From Corynebacterium sp. HMSC036D02 (lineage in GTDB: Bacteria; Actinomycetota; Actinomycetes; Mycobacteriales; Mycobacteriaceae), in the NCBI RefSeq assembly GCF_001836165.1, contig NZ_KV827662.1, forward strand, positions 62,001 through 126,000: a stretch of 64,000 nt of DNA, read 5' to 3'. Positions 8,986 through 15,981 of this stretch are shown piece after piece. Under the pieces are notes generated by a model, which saw only the letters and a list, made by a program, of their open reading frames with translations, had not been told where the DNA came from and did not search any database. Made by a program: the position numbers and the translations under genes. The first letter of the stretch is position 1; every line of letters starts with the position of its first letter.

Positions 8986-9123
8986 TTACTTAGTCATTTC
9001 TTCGCTCGGCGCCATCATCTCAGAGCTGGGCATCATGTCCACCTCCTCCTTCTTGTCGTTGCAGGCAACCAACCCGCTGGCGGCAACGACAAGTGCAGCG
9101 GCGACAGTTACAAGTTTCTTCAT
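8986..9123 (-). CDS. Small predicted lipoprotein (45 aa), first gene of sigK operon
   Basis: Reading back from ATG at 9121-9123 gives 45 codons ending with TAA at 8986-8988. The protein starts MKKLVTV, has an Ala/Val-rich signal peptide and a lipobox LVAC with the lipidated Cys at residue 21. Only 24 residues follow, rich in Lys, Glu and Met with two SSEMM/SEEM repeats. GAAGGAG lies about 7 nt upstream. It precedes sigK by 7 nt and follows a SigK-like promoter, so it should be the most strongly transcribed gene of the operon. Its role is unknown. The clustered methionines suggest a sacrificial oxidant target or metal ligand, which is conjecture. Confidence 0.75.
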   Translation of the reverse strand: MKKLVTVAAALVVAASGLVACNDKKEEVDMMPSSEMMAPSEEMTK

Positions 9124-9181
9124 TTCGGTGCTCCTTCTTCAAGCAATCGGGGCTCGGCTTTTCCGGGCCCTGTATCTGACT

Positions 9182-9210
9182 ATTCGGAGCCGCCCCGCGA
9201 TGCGGATTGG
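9182..9210 (-). promoter_or_regulatory. SigK-like promoter of lipoprotein-sigK-rskA
   Basis: On the minus strand CCAATC (9205-9210) and CCGAAT (9182-9187) are separated by exactly 17 nt. The mycobacterial SigK consensus is CCATCC and CCGAAT with similar spacing. The transcript would begin about 50 nt before the lipoprotein ATG. Confidence 0.7.
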
Positions 9211-9222
9211 ACGGATTTAAAA

Positions 9223-9251
9223 CCAATCCGCTTTTCACTCGTGTTCCGAAC
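9223..9251 (+). promoter_or_regulatory. SigK-like promoter of dipZ
   Basis: CCAATC (9223-9228) and CCGAAC (9246-9251) are separated by exactly 17 nt. Its -35 region (CCAATCCGC, 9223-9231) is a perfect inverted copy of the -35 region of the opposite promoter (GCGGATTGG, 9202-9210). Confidence 0.68.
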
Positions 9252-9293
9252 TAGTTGCATACCCACACCGCACACCAAACGAAGGAACACAGC

Positions 9294-10874
9294 ATGCTAT
9301 CAACGCTATTCATCGGGTTTACCGGTGGCCTTATCACGGGCATCTCGCCCTGCATCTTGCCGGTCTTGCCGCTGATCCTCGCCGTTAGCGGCGGCTCACG
9401 GTGGCGGCCATGGCAGGTCGTAGGCGGACTCGTCACCAGTTTCAGCCTCGTCACGCTGTTTGCGACAACGCTGCTCAATTCCCTAGGACTGCCCGCCGAC
9501 ATCCTGTGGAAGGTGGGAATCGCGCTGCTCGTTCTCGTGGGCCTGGGAATGTTGTTCCCTCGCCTGCAGGAAGCCCTCGAGTGGCCTTTCCAGAAGCTCC
9601 CGAAAGCTGGCGGCTTGCAAACCAGGGCCCGCGACAAGGGCGGTTTCGTCGTTGGCCTAGCCATGGGTGTTGTCTTCGTTCCCTGCGCGGGCCCGGTACT
9701 GGCCGCAATCTCAGTGGCGGGTGCCACCGGAACTGTCGACGCCCACATCCTCGCTCTCTGTCTCTCCTTCGCCCTCGGCGTGGCGATCCCGCTGCTGGCT
9801 TTCGCCTTAGGCGGCAACGAGGTGGGCAAACGCGTCGATGCTTTCCGCTCCCACCAGCGCGGGGTGCGCATCACCGCGGGAATTGTGGTGATCGCTATGG
9901 CTGGTGCGATATCCCTCGGCGCGCCCGCCTGGCTGCAGCAAAAACTCCCCAGTATCAACGCCGACGCCACGCCCGTTGAACAAGCCGCCCGCACAGCGGA
10001 AGGAACCCCAGTACCCGAGTTTGCGGGGCTGACCGGATGGTTCAACACGGATGCGCCCGTCGACCCGCGCACCTCCGGCAAGGTCACGCTCATCGATTTT
10101 TGGGCCTACGCCTGCATCAACTGCCAGCGCAACAACACGCACCTGACCAAGCTCTATGCGCACTACAAGGACTACGGCTTCGACATCATCGGCATCCACG
10201 CACCGGAGTACGCCTTCGAGCACGAGGCCAACAATGTGCGTCGGGCGGCCCGCGAGCAGGGAATCGAGTATCCAGTGGCACAGGACAATAACTTTGCCAC
10301 CTGGAAGAACTTTGGGAATCGGTACTGGCCGGCGCACTATCTCGTCGACAAGCACGGCATGTTACGCCAATCCCACCACGGCGAGGGAGAGTACGCCGAG
10401 ACCGAGCGCCTCATCCGCGAGCTTCTCCTCGAGCGCGACCCCTCCATCGAGCTGCCTGAGCCAATTGAGGCCGCCGATCTGAACAGCGCGCCGCGCTCGC
10501 CGGAGACCTACCTCGGTACCGCACGCGCACAGTATTTCACCAACCTCGATTACCGCAACGGCACGCACCAGTTCACCACGAGCGAGCCTCCATTAGGCCA
10601 GTATTCGCTGGGCGGTACGTGGACTTTGGCTGACCAGCCCATCACCGCCGGACCTAACGCGCGCCTGCGCCTGAACTACCGTGCCGCCTGGGTGCAGCTC
10701 GTGACATCAGGGCGCGGAACGGTTCGCGTACACCGCACGGATGGTTCGGTTGACGCCTTCGACATCACCCACGACGGCACGGTGGATCTCATCCGCGACC
10801 CCGACAACCACACCGAAACCATCGAGCTGGAGGTAAGCGAAGGACTCTCGCTGTATTCCTTTACTTTTGGCTAG
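9294..10874 (+). CDS. dipZ: DipZ-type thiol-disulfide membrane protein
   Basis: A 526-residue fusion. The N-terminal CcdA-like domain has several membrane segments and the conserved SPCILPVLPL (Cys20) and VPCAGPVLA (Cys131) motifs. An extracytoplasmic thioredoxin-like domain follows with CINC (Cys274, Cys277), and a C-terminal β-rich domain (about 390-526) is like that of mycobacterial DipZ. It should carry electrons from cytoplasmic thioredoxin across the membrane to oxidised exported proteins. ATG at 9294 is preceded by GAAGGA at 7 nt; a longer upstream frame would run through the promoter. It is divergent from sigK, and dipZ is a known SigK target in Mycobacterium tuberculosis. Confidence 0.9.
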   Translation: MLSTLFIGFTGGLITGISPCILPVLPLILAVSGGSRWRPWQVVGGLVTSFSLVTLFATTLLNSLGLPADILWKVGIALLVLVGLGMLFPRLQEALEWPFQKLPKAGGLQTRARDKGGFVVGLAMGVVFVPCAGPVLAAISVAGATGTVDAHILALCLSFALGVAIPLLAFALGGNEVGKRVDAFRSHQRGVRITAGIVVIAMAGAISLGAPAWLQQKLPSINADATPVEQAARTAEGTPVPEFAGLTGWFNTDAPVDPRTSGKVTLIDFWAYACINCQRNNTHLTKLYAHYKDYGFDIIGIHAPEYAFEHEANNVRRAAREQGIEYPVAQDNNFATWKNFGNRYWPAHYLVDKHGMLRQSHHGEGEYAETERLIRELLLERDPSIELPEPIEAADLNSAPRSPETYLGTARAQYFTNLDYRNGTHQFTTSEPPLGQYSLGGTWTLADQPITAGPNARLRLNYRAAWVQLVTSGRGTVRVHRTDGSVDAFDITHDGTVDLIRDPDNHTETIELEVSEGLSLYSFTFG

Positions 10875-10884
10875 CGTGGGAATC

Positions 10885-11487
10885 ATGAAGATTTCGCTGC
10901 ATGGACAATCCGCCGTAGCCGTCGAGGCTCCCCAGGGGCGCATCGTCATCGATCCCGGCCCCCTTTCAGACCTCAGTTGCCTGGACAGCGCCGAAGCGGT
11001 GCTACTCACACACGCGCACGGTGACCACCTCGACGTCGACTCCGTGCGCGCGAGCGGCCTGCCCGTGTGGGGAACGCGCGAGGCCGTCGACGCCATCGGC
11101 TCCGGCACCGTCGTGCATGCAGGAGAGACGTTTGCGGTTCTGGGCCTTGAGATTCAGGTTCTGGGTGGCCTCCACGAGGAAATCCATCCCACCATTCCGC
11201 GCCCGGAGAACCTCGGTTATATCTTTAATGGCGTGCTCCACCCGGGCGACCAGTGGTGCCTCCCTGAGGGACGCACGGTAGATGTCCTCCTACTCCCCAT
11301 CGCCGGCCCGTGGGTGCGCGGGGCGGATGCCGCGGATTATGCCATGCGCATCGGCGCGCGCGTGACGGTGCCCATCCATGACGCCGTGCTTTCCGACGCC
11401 GGCAAGCAAATCACCGACGGCATGCTCCAACGCGCCGGCGTGACCGGCTACCAGCGCCTGCAGGTCGGAGAAAGCATCGACGCCTAA
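10885..11487 (+). CDS. MBL-fold metallo-hydrolase, UlaG-like
   Basis: A 200-residue metallo-β-lactamase-fold protein with the metal motif THAHGDHLD near residue 44 and downstream His/Asp ligands in GVLHPGDQ and VPIHD. The family includes UlaG-like lactonases; the substrate is unknown. The ATG at 10885 follows dipZ by only 10 nt. TAGCGT, which begins with the dipZ stop codon, sits 7 nt before the ATG, so the gene may also have its own leaderless promoter. Confidence 0.82.
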   Translation: MKISLHGQSAVAVEAPQGRIVIDPGPLSDLSCLDSAEAVLLTHAHGDHLDVDSVRASGLPVWGTREAVDAIGSGTVVHAGETFAVLGLEIQVLGGLHEEIHPTIPRPENLGYIFNGVLHPGDQWCLPEGRTVDVLLLPIAGPWVRGADAADYAMRIGARVTVPIHDAVLSDAGKQITDGMLQRAGVTGYQRLQVGESIDA

Positions 11488-11544
11488 CAGCAGCCTGGAG
11501 CCTTCGCACTGCAGGGAGATCTACGGCACGCACAGGCCACCAAA

Positions 11545-11560
11545 CCAACCGCTCGGTCTA
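11545..11560 (+). promoter_or_regulatory. McbR-like half-conserved box, distal
   Basis: CCAAC-CGCTCG-GTCTA lies 78 nt before metY. The GTCTA arm matches the McbR operator (TAGAC-N6-GTCTA); the other arm is degenerate. It repeats 12 of 13 bases of the proximal box at 11610-11625. Confidence 0.4.
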
Positions 11561-11609
11561 TTTTTATTCTCGGGCGTGCCTGCGGTTTCCAGAAAACCAC
11601 TAACTGCAC

Positions 11610-11625
11610 TGAACCGCTTGGTCTA
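11610..11625 (+). promoter_or_regulatory. McbR-like box at metY promoter
   Basis: TGAAC-CGCTTG-GTCTA directly abuts the putative -10 (TAGCCT, 11624-11629). Read on the other strand it is TAGAC-CAAGCG-GTTCA, which matches the metQ box at 27119-27134 at 15 of 16 positions. McbR represses metY in C. glutamicum through TAGAC-N6-GTCTA sites. Confidence 0.6.
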
Positions 11626-11637
11626 GCCTTTCATGAC

Positions 11638-12957
11638 ATGAGCACCAAATACGATAATTCCGCAGCAAACGAGTGGTCCTTTGCCACCCGCGCCCTCCAC
11701 GCCGGCCAGAACCTGGACGGCTCCACCAACGCACGCAACGTGCCGATTTACCAAACCACCTCCTACGTCTTCAACGACGCCGAGCACGCCGCCAACCGCT
11801 TCAACCTCTCGGATGCCGGCCCGATTTATACCCGCCTGACCAACCCCACGCAGGACGCGCTGGAGGAGCGCCTCGCCTCCCTCGAAGGTGGCGTCGCCGC
11901 CGTGGCTTTCGCCTCCGGCCAGGCCGCCGAGACCGCGGCCATTTTGAACCTCGCCTCCGCCGGCGACCATATCGTGACCTCCCCGCGCCTCTACGGCGGC
12001 ACCTCCACCCTCTTTACCGTTACCTTGAAGCGCCTGGGCATCGACGTCACCCTCGTGGAGAACCCCGATGACCCGGCATCCTGGCAGGACGCCGTCCAGC
12101 CGAACACTAAGGCTTTCTACGGCGAGACCTTCGGCAACCCAGTCGCCGATGTGCTCGATATCCCCGCCATCGCGGAGGTAGCACACAAGAACCAGGTCCC
12201 GCTCATCGTGGACAACACCATCGCCACCGGCGCGCTCGCCCGTCCGCTGGAGCTAGGCGCAGACATCGTCGTTGTCTCCACCACCAAGTTCTACAGCGGC
12301 AACGGCTCCGCCATCGGTGGCGCCATCATCGACAGCGGCTCCTTCGACTGGACCGTCACCCGCGACGGCGAGCCCGTTTTCCCCTACTTCGTCACCCCAG
12401 ACGAGGCTTACCACGGCCTCAAGTACGCCGACCTGGGCGCCCCGGCCTTCGCCGTCAAGGCGCGCGCGGGCCTGCTGCGCGATACGGGTGCCGCCATCTC
12501 CCCCTTCAACGCCTGGCTGACGCTGAATGGCATCGAGACGTTGCAGTTGCGCGTCGAGAAGCACAATGCCAACGCCCAGGCCGTGGCCGAGTACCTGGAG
12601 TCCCACGCCAAGGTCACGAAGGTCAACTACGCCGGCCTGGAGTCCTCGCCGTACAAGGCCACGAAGGAGAAGCTGGGTTATGACTACACCGGCTCCGTGC
12701 TCTCCTTCGACATCGACGGCGGCCGCGAGGAGGCCTGGGCGTTTATCGACGCCCTGCAGCTGCACTCTAACCTGGCCAACATCGGCGATACCCGCTCCCT
12801 GGTGGTGCACCCGGCGACCACCACGCACTCCCAGTCCGACGAGGCCGCGCTCAAGGCCGCGGGCATTACGCAGGCCACGGTGCGCCTGTCGGTGGGCATC
12901 GAGGATGTCAACGACATCATCGCCGACCTCGAGCGTGGGTTCGCAGCCATTGCTTAG
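11638..12957 (+). CDS. metY: O-acetylhomoserine sulfhydrylase (aminocarboxypropyltransferase)
   Basis: A 439-residue Cys/Met-metabolism PLP enzyme that makes homocysteine from O-acetylhomoserine and sulfide. Family signatures are FATRALHAGQ at the N-terminus, VPIYQTTSYVF, and the PLP lysine in STTKFYSGNGSAIGG (about residue 217). The length fits MetY rather than the shorter MetB. The ATG follows TAGCCT by 8 nt, so the mRNA is probably leaderless. The metX start overlaps its last codons, making a metYX pair, and a McbR-like box overlaps the promoter. Confidence 0.96.
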   Translation: MSTKYDNSAANEWSFATRALHAGQNLDGSTNARNVPIYQTTSYVFNDAEHAANRFNLSDAGPIYTRLTNPTQDALEERLASLEGGVAAVAFASGQAAETAAILNLASAGDHIVTSPRLYGGTSTLFTVTLKRLGIDVTLVENPDDPASWQDAVQPNTKAFYGETFGNPVADVLDIPAIAEVAHKNQVPLIVDNTIATGALARPLELGADIVVVSTTKFYSGNGSAIGGAIIDSGSFDWTVTRDGEPVFPYFVTPDEAYHGLKYADLGAPAFAVKARAGLLRDTGAAISPFNAWLTLNGIETLQLRVEKHNANAQAVAEYLESHAKVTKVNYAGLESSPYKATKEKLGYDYTGSVLSFDIDGGREEAWAFIDALQLHSNLANIGDTRSLVVHPATTTHSQSDEAALKAAGITQATVRLSVGIEDVNDIIADLERGFAAIA

Positions 12958-14104
12958 CCCGATTCCGGAACTCGCACCCGAAGGCGAGCTCGCCGTCGTC
13001 CCCATCGGTGACTTCACCACGGAAGCAGGCGCCGTGCTTGCCGACGCCCACGTGGCCTACCAACGCTGGGGCGCTTTCGCCGGCGACCCGGACGGCGTCA
13101 ACAATGTTTTGGTGGTTGAGCACGCGCTGACCGGGGATTCCAATGTGGCGGACTGGTGGTCCGACCTGGTCGGCCCCGGCAAGGCCCTGGACACCACGCG
13201 CTGGTGCGTTATCGCGACCAATGCGCTGGGTGGCTGCAACGGCTCGACGGGGCCGAAGTCCCTGCACCCGGATGGAAAGCCGTGGGGCGGGCGCTTTCCG
13301 GCGCTGTCGATTCGAGATTTGGTGGAGGCCGAGCACGATTGCTTGAAGGAGCTGGGCATTTCGCGTGTGCACGCGGTGCTCGGTGGCTCGATGGGCGGGG
13401 CGCGGACTCTGGAGTGGAGCTTGCTGCACCCGGAAAGCGTGTCCGCGGTGTGCGTGATTGCGGTGTCGGCCCGGGCTTCGGGCTGGCAGATTGGCATCCA
13501 ATCCGCGCAGATTTCCGCCATCGAGCGCGATCCCTTCTGGCACGGCGGAAATTACTACCTCACGGACAAGACTCCGCGGGATGGTCTGGCGGCCGCGCGC
13601 CGCATTGCACATTTGACCTATCGCGGTGAGCAGGAAATCGATGAACGCTTCGGCGCCCAGCCACAACAGGGCGAAAACCCGCTGGGGCCGCACCGAGAGC
13701 TCAACCAGCGTTTCGCGGTGAACTCCTACTTGGATTACCAGGGGGCGAAACTCACCGAGCGCTTCGATGCGGGTTCCTACGTGGTGCTCACGGAGGCGTT
13801 GAACCGGCATGACGTCGGCCGCGGGCGCGGCGGGCTCATCAAAGCACTGGCTGCCTCCCAGGTGCCGACGATGGTCGTGGGCGTCGACACGGATATCCTC
13901 TACCCCTATCACCAGCAGGAACACATCTCCCGCAACGTTAACCAGCTGCTGGCGATGGCCAAGATTGTCTCACCCGTGGGCCACGATGCCTTCCTGACGG
14001 AGACCCGGCAGATGAATCGCATCCTGCGCAACTTCCTGCTGCTCTCGGCGCCAAATGGCCTCGACGTGGGCCCTGCGTACGTGGGCGACGAATACTACAT
14101 CTAA
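12935..14104 (+). CDS. metX: Homoserine O-acetyltransferase
   Basis: An α/β-hydrolase-fold enzyme of 389 residues that acetylates homoserine for MetY. The oxyanion/nucleophile motif GGSMGGARTLEW, the GGCNGSTGP loop and the C-terminal catalytic Asp (DTDILYP) and His (GHDAFL) are present. The GTG at 12935 overlaps metY by 23 nt; a TTG at 12950 is also possible, since corynebacterial MetX proteins begin a few residues before LAPEGEL. The frame continues open far upstream only as a shadow of metY. Confidence 0.93.
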   Translation: MGSQPLLSPIPELAPEGELAVVPIGDFTTEAGAVLADAHVAYQRWGAFAGDPDGVNNVLVVEHALTGDSNVADWWSDLVGPGKALDTTRWCVIATNALGGCNGSTGPKSLHPDGKPWGGRFPALSIRDLVEAEHDCLKELGISRVHAVLGGSMGGARTLEWSLLHPESVSAVCVIAVSARASGWQIGIQSAQISAIERDPFWHGGNYYLTDKTPRDGLAAARRIAHLTYRGEQEIDERFGAQPQQGENPLGPHRELNQRFAVNSYLDYQGAKLTERFDAGSYVVLTEALNRHDVGRGRGGLIKALAASQVPTMVVGVDTDILYPYHQQEHISRNVNQLLAMAKIVSPVGHDAFLTETRQMNRILRNFLLLSAPNGLDVGPAYVGDEYYI

Positions 14105-14137
14105 AAGCCGTTTATCTCTTCTCAGGAGCCACACGCA

Positions 14138-14560
14138 TCACGACCCCAGCGCGTCGATGGAAAAGGCCAGGAACGCCATCGCCGCGCCCAAGATGCCTGT
14201 AAACCAGGCATCGAAGCGTCGGGAGCGGACAGCGAGCACGCCGACTCGCGAGGAGTCGCAGGTCAGGCGGACCACCGTCAGCCACACCAGCGCCCCGCCC
14301 AACAACAGCGTGGCGCGGCGCCAGTGCTCAAACACGGCATAGAAGCCTGACACCACGACCGCCACCACGAACAGCCCGATGGCCAGCCACTGGAGGGCCG
14401 GCGGCAGCGCCGAAGGTTTCAGATGCGCATCGTGGGGATTGGCCAAAGACACCGGCGGCGCGACCTTAGCCTGCGCACGGGCTCGGCCCTGAGCCGGGCG
14501 CCGGGGCATTCGTTGCGCTCGGTACTGCGGGCTTCCTTCTGACTGTGGGGACATGCTCAT
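14138..14560 (-). CDS. DUF3017 membrane protein
   Basis: A 140-residue protein with a basic, Pro/Arg/Gln-rich cytoplasmic N-terminus (about 1-50) and three predicted membrane helices (about 57-77, 85-103, 118-136). A DSSRVGVLAVRSRRFD loop lies between the last two. This matches the DUF3017 family that follows folD in corynebacteria. Its function is unknown. The gene starts 24 nt after folD ends, so it is probably in the folD operon. Two ATGs (14560, 14554) are equally plausible. Confidence 0.78.
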   Translation of the reverse strand: MSMSPQSEGSPQYRAQRMPRRPAQGRARAQAKVAPPVSLANPHDAHLKPSALPPALQWLAIGLFVVAVVVSGFYAVFEHWRRATLLLGGALVWLTVVRLTCDSSRVGVLAVRSRRFDAWFTGILGAAMAFLAFSIDALGS

Positions 14561-14584
14561 TATTTGAGTGTTCGTGTTGCGCCG

Positions 14585-15439
14585 TTAGTGCGCGGCGAGC
14601 TTTTCGGCGCGCTCCACGATATTGCTGACCAGGAACGCGCGTGTCAGCGGGCCCACGCCACCCGGGTTCGGGGAGACGTAGCCGGCTTTCTCCCAGACAT
14701 CCTCGGCTACGTCGCCGGCGAGTTTGCCGTCGACGCGGGACACGCCGACGTCGAGAACCGCGGCGCCTTCCTTGACCATGTCGGCGGTGAGCATGTGCGC
14801 CTTGCCGGCGGCCGCGATGATGACGTCTGCCTCACGGGTTTCCGCGGCCAAGTCCTTGGTGCCGGTGTGGCACAGCGTCACCGTGGAATTCTCGCTGCGG
14901 CGTGTCAGCATCAGACCAATCGGGCGGCCTACGGTCACGCCGCGGCCGATGACCACGACCTTGGCACCATCAAGCTCCACTCCGAAGCGGCGCAGCAGGT
15001 GGATGCAACCGTTCGGCGTGCACGGCAGCGGGGCGTCCTCGTTGAGCACCAGCTTGCCCAGGTTGATCGGGTGCAGGCCATCGGCGTCCTTGGCCGGGTC
15101 GATGAGCTCAAGCACGCGGTTTTCATCCAGGTGCTTCGGCAGCGGCAGCTGCACGATGTAGCCGGTGCAAGCATCGTCATTGTTGAGCTCTTCGATGACG
15201 CGCTCGAGTTCTTCCTGGGTAACGTCGCCAGGCAGGTCCTTGCGAATCGAATTGATTCCGAGCTTCTCGCAATCGCGGTGCTTCATCTTCACGTAGGAAT
15301 GCGAACCCGGATCATCGCCCACCAGGACCGTGGCCAGGCCTGGGGTAATCCCCTTCTCCTTGAGGGCGGCCACGCGCTGGGCCAGGTCCTCAAAAATCTC
15401 GTCGCGGTACAAGTTGCCATCTAGTTTGGTAGCGCTCAT
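14585..15439 (-). CDS. folD: Bifunctional methylenetetrahydrofolate dehydrogenase/cyclohydrolase
   Basis: FolD interconverts methylene-, methenyl- and formyl-tetrahydrofolate. In this 284-residue protein the catalytic [14 protein letters not shown] region (Tyr and Lys), the [10 protein letters not shown] segment, the NADP-binding [14 protein letters not shown] loop and the C-terminal [13 protein letters not shown] signature are all present. The start at 15439 is fixed by TAGGAT 7 nt upstream (leaderless). The same frame stays open for another 120 codons but only as an antisense shadow of trmL. Confidence 0.97.
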   Translation of the reverse strand: MSATKLDGNLYRDEIFEDLAQRVAALKEKGITPGLATVLVGDDPGSHSYVKMKHRDCEKLGINSIRKDLPGDVTQEELERVIEELNNDDACTGYIVQLPLPKHLDENRVLELIDPAKDADGLHPINLGKLVLNEDAPLPCTPNGCIHLLRRFGVELDGAKVVVIGRGVTVGRPIGLMLTRRSENSTVTLCHTGTKDLAAETREADVIIAAAGKAHMLTADMVKEGAAVLDVGVSRVDGKLAGDVAEDVWEKAGYVSPNPGGVGPLTRAFLVSNIVERAEKLAAH

Positions 15440-15446
15440 GCCCACC

Positions 15447-15456
15447 ATCCTAGACT
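15447..15456. promoter_or_regulatory. Overlapping divergent -10 elements of folD and trmL
   Basis: ATCCTAGACT holds TAGGAT on the minus strand (15447-15452) and TAGACT on the plus strand (15451-15456). The two hexamers share two base pairs, and each lies 7 nt from the ATG of its own gene. Confidence 0.65.
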
Positions 15457-15463
15457 GATGCCT

Positions 15464-15934
15464 ATGAGCAGCTTGCACATCGTCTTCGACAACCCCGTGA
15501 TCCCTACCAACACCGGCAACGCCATCCGCACCGCCGCCGTCACGGGCGCGAGCCTGCACCTCATCGAGCCCCTCGGCTTCAACTTCGAGGACAAGCACCT
15601 CAAGCGCGCGGGCCTGGATTACCACGACCTGGCGGATCTCAAGATCCACAAAGACTTCGACGCCTGCATGGAGGCCCTCCCCGACGCGCGCGTTTTCGCC
15701 TTTACCACCCACACAGAAAAGTGGTTCACGGACGTGGAATACCAGGAGGGGGACGTCCTTCTCTTCGGCACCGAGCCCACCGGCCTGCCGGAGGAGCACG
15801 CCTTCCACCCGCGGGTAACGGAGCGCGTGCGCATCCCCATGATGCCGGCGCGACGCTCGATGAATCTATCTAACGCGGCGTCGACGGCCGTGTACGAGGC
15901 TTGGCGGCAGCTCGGCTTCCGTGGCGCGGTCTAA
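15464..15934 (+). CDS. trmL: tRNA (cytidine/uridine-34 2'-O)-methyltransferase
   Basis: A 156-residue SPOUT-class methyltransferase that modifies the wobble nucleotide of leucine tRNAs. The family motifs NTGNAIRTA (near residue 16), [13 protein letters not shown] and the knotted SAM-binding [17 protein letters not shown] are clear. Start 15464 is chosen over 15458 because TAGACT lies exactly 7 nt before it. It is divergent from folD, the two start codons being only 24 nt apart. Confidence 0.92.
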   Translation: MSSLHIVFDNPVIPTNTGNAIRTAAVTGASLHLIEPLGFNFEDKHLKRAGLDYHDLADLKIHKDFDACMEALPDARVFAFTTHTEKWFTDVEYQEGDVLLFGTEPTGLPEEHAFHPRVTERVRIPMMPARRSMNLSNAASTAVYEAWRQLGFRGAV

Positions 15935-15981
15935 CAAGTCGCGGCACAATATGGGTGGACTTTCACACCGAAGGAGACACC

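Noticed and set aside
9020..9238. 72-codon minus-strand frame opposite the sigK/dipZ intergenic region
   Set aside because: It overlaps the small lipoprotein in another frame, is Cys/Arg-rich and runs through both promoters.
12527..12934. Upstream extension of metX in the same frame
   Set aside because: It is a Ser/Arg/Pro-rich shadow of metY with no homology to acetyltransferases.
15440..15808. N-terminal extension of folD by about 120 codons
   Set aside because: It is antisense to trmL, and a leaderless promoter explains the start at 15439.
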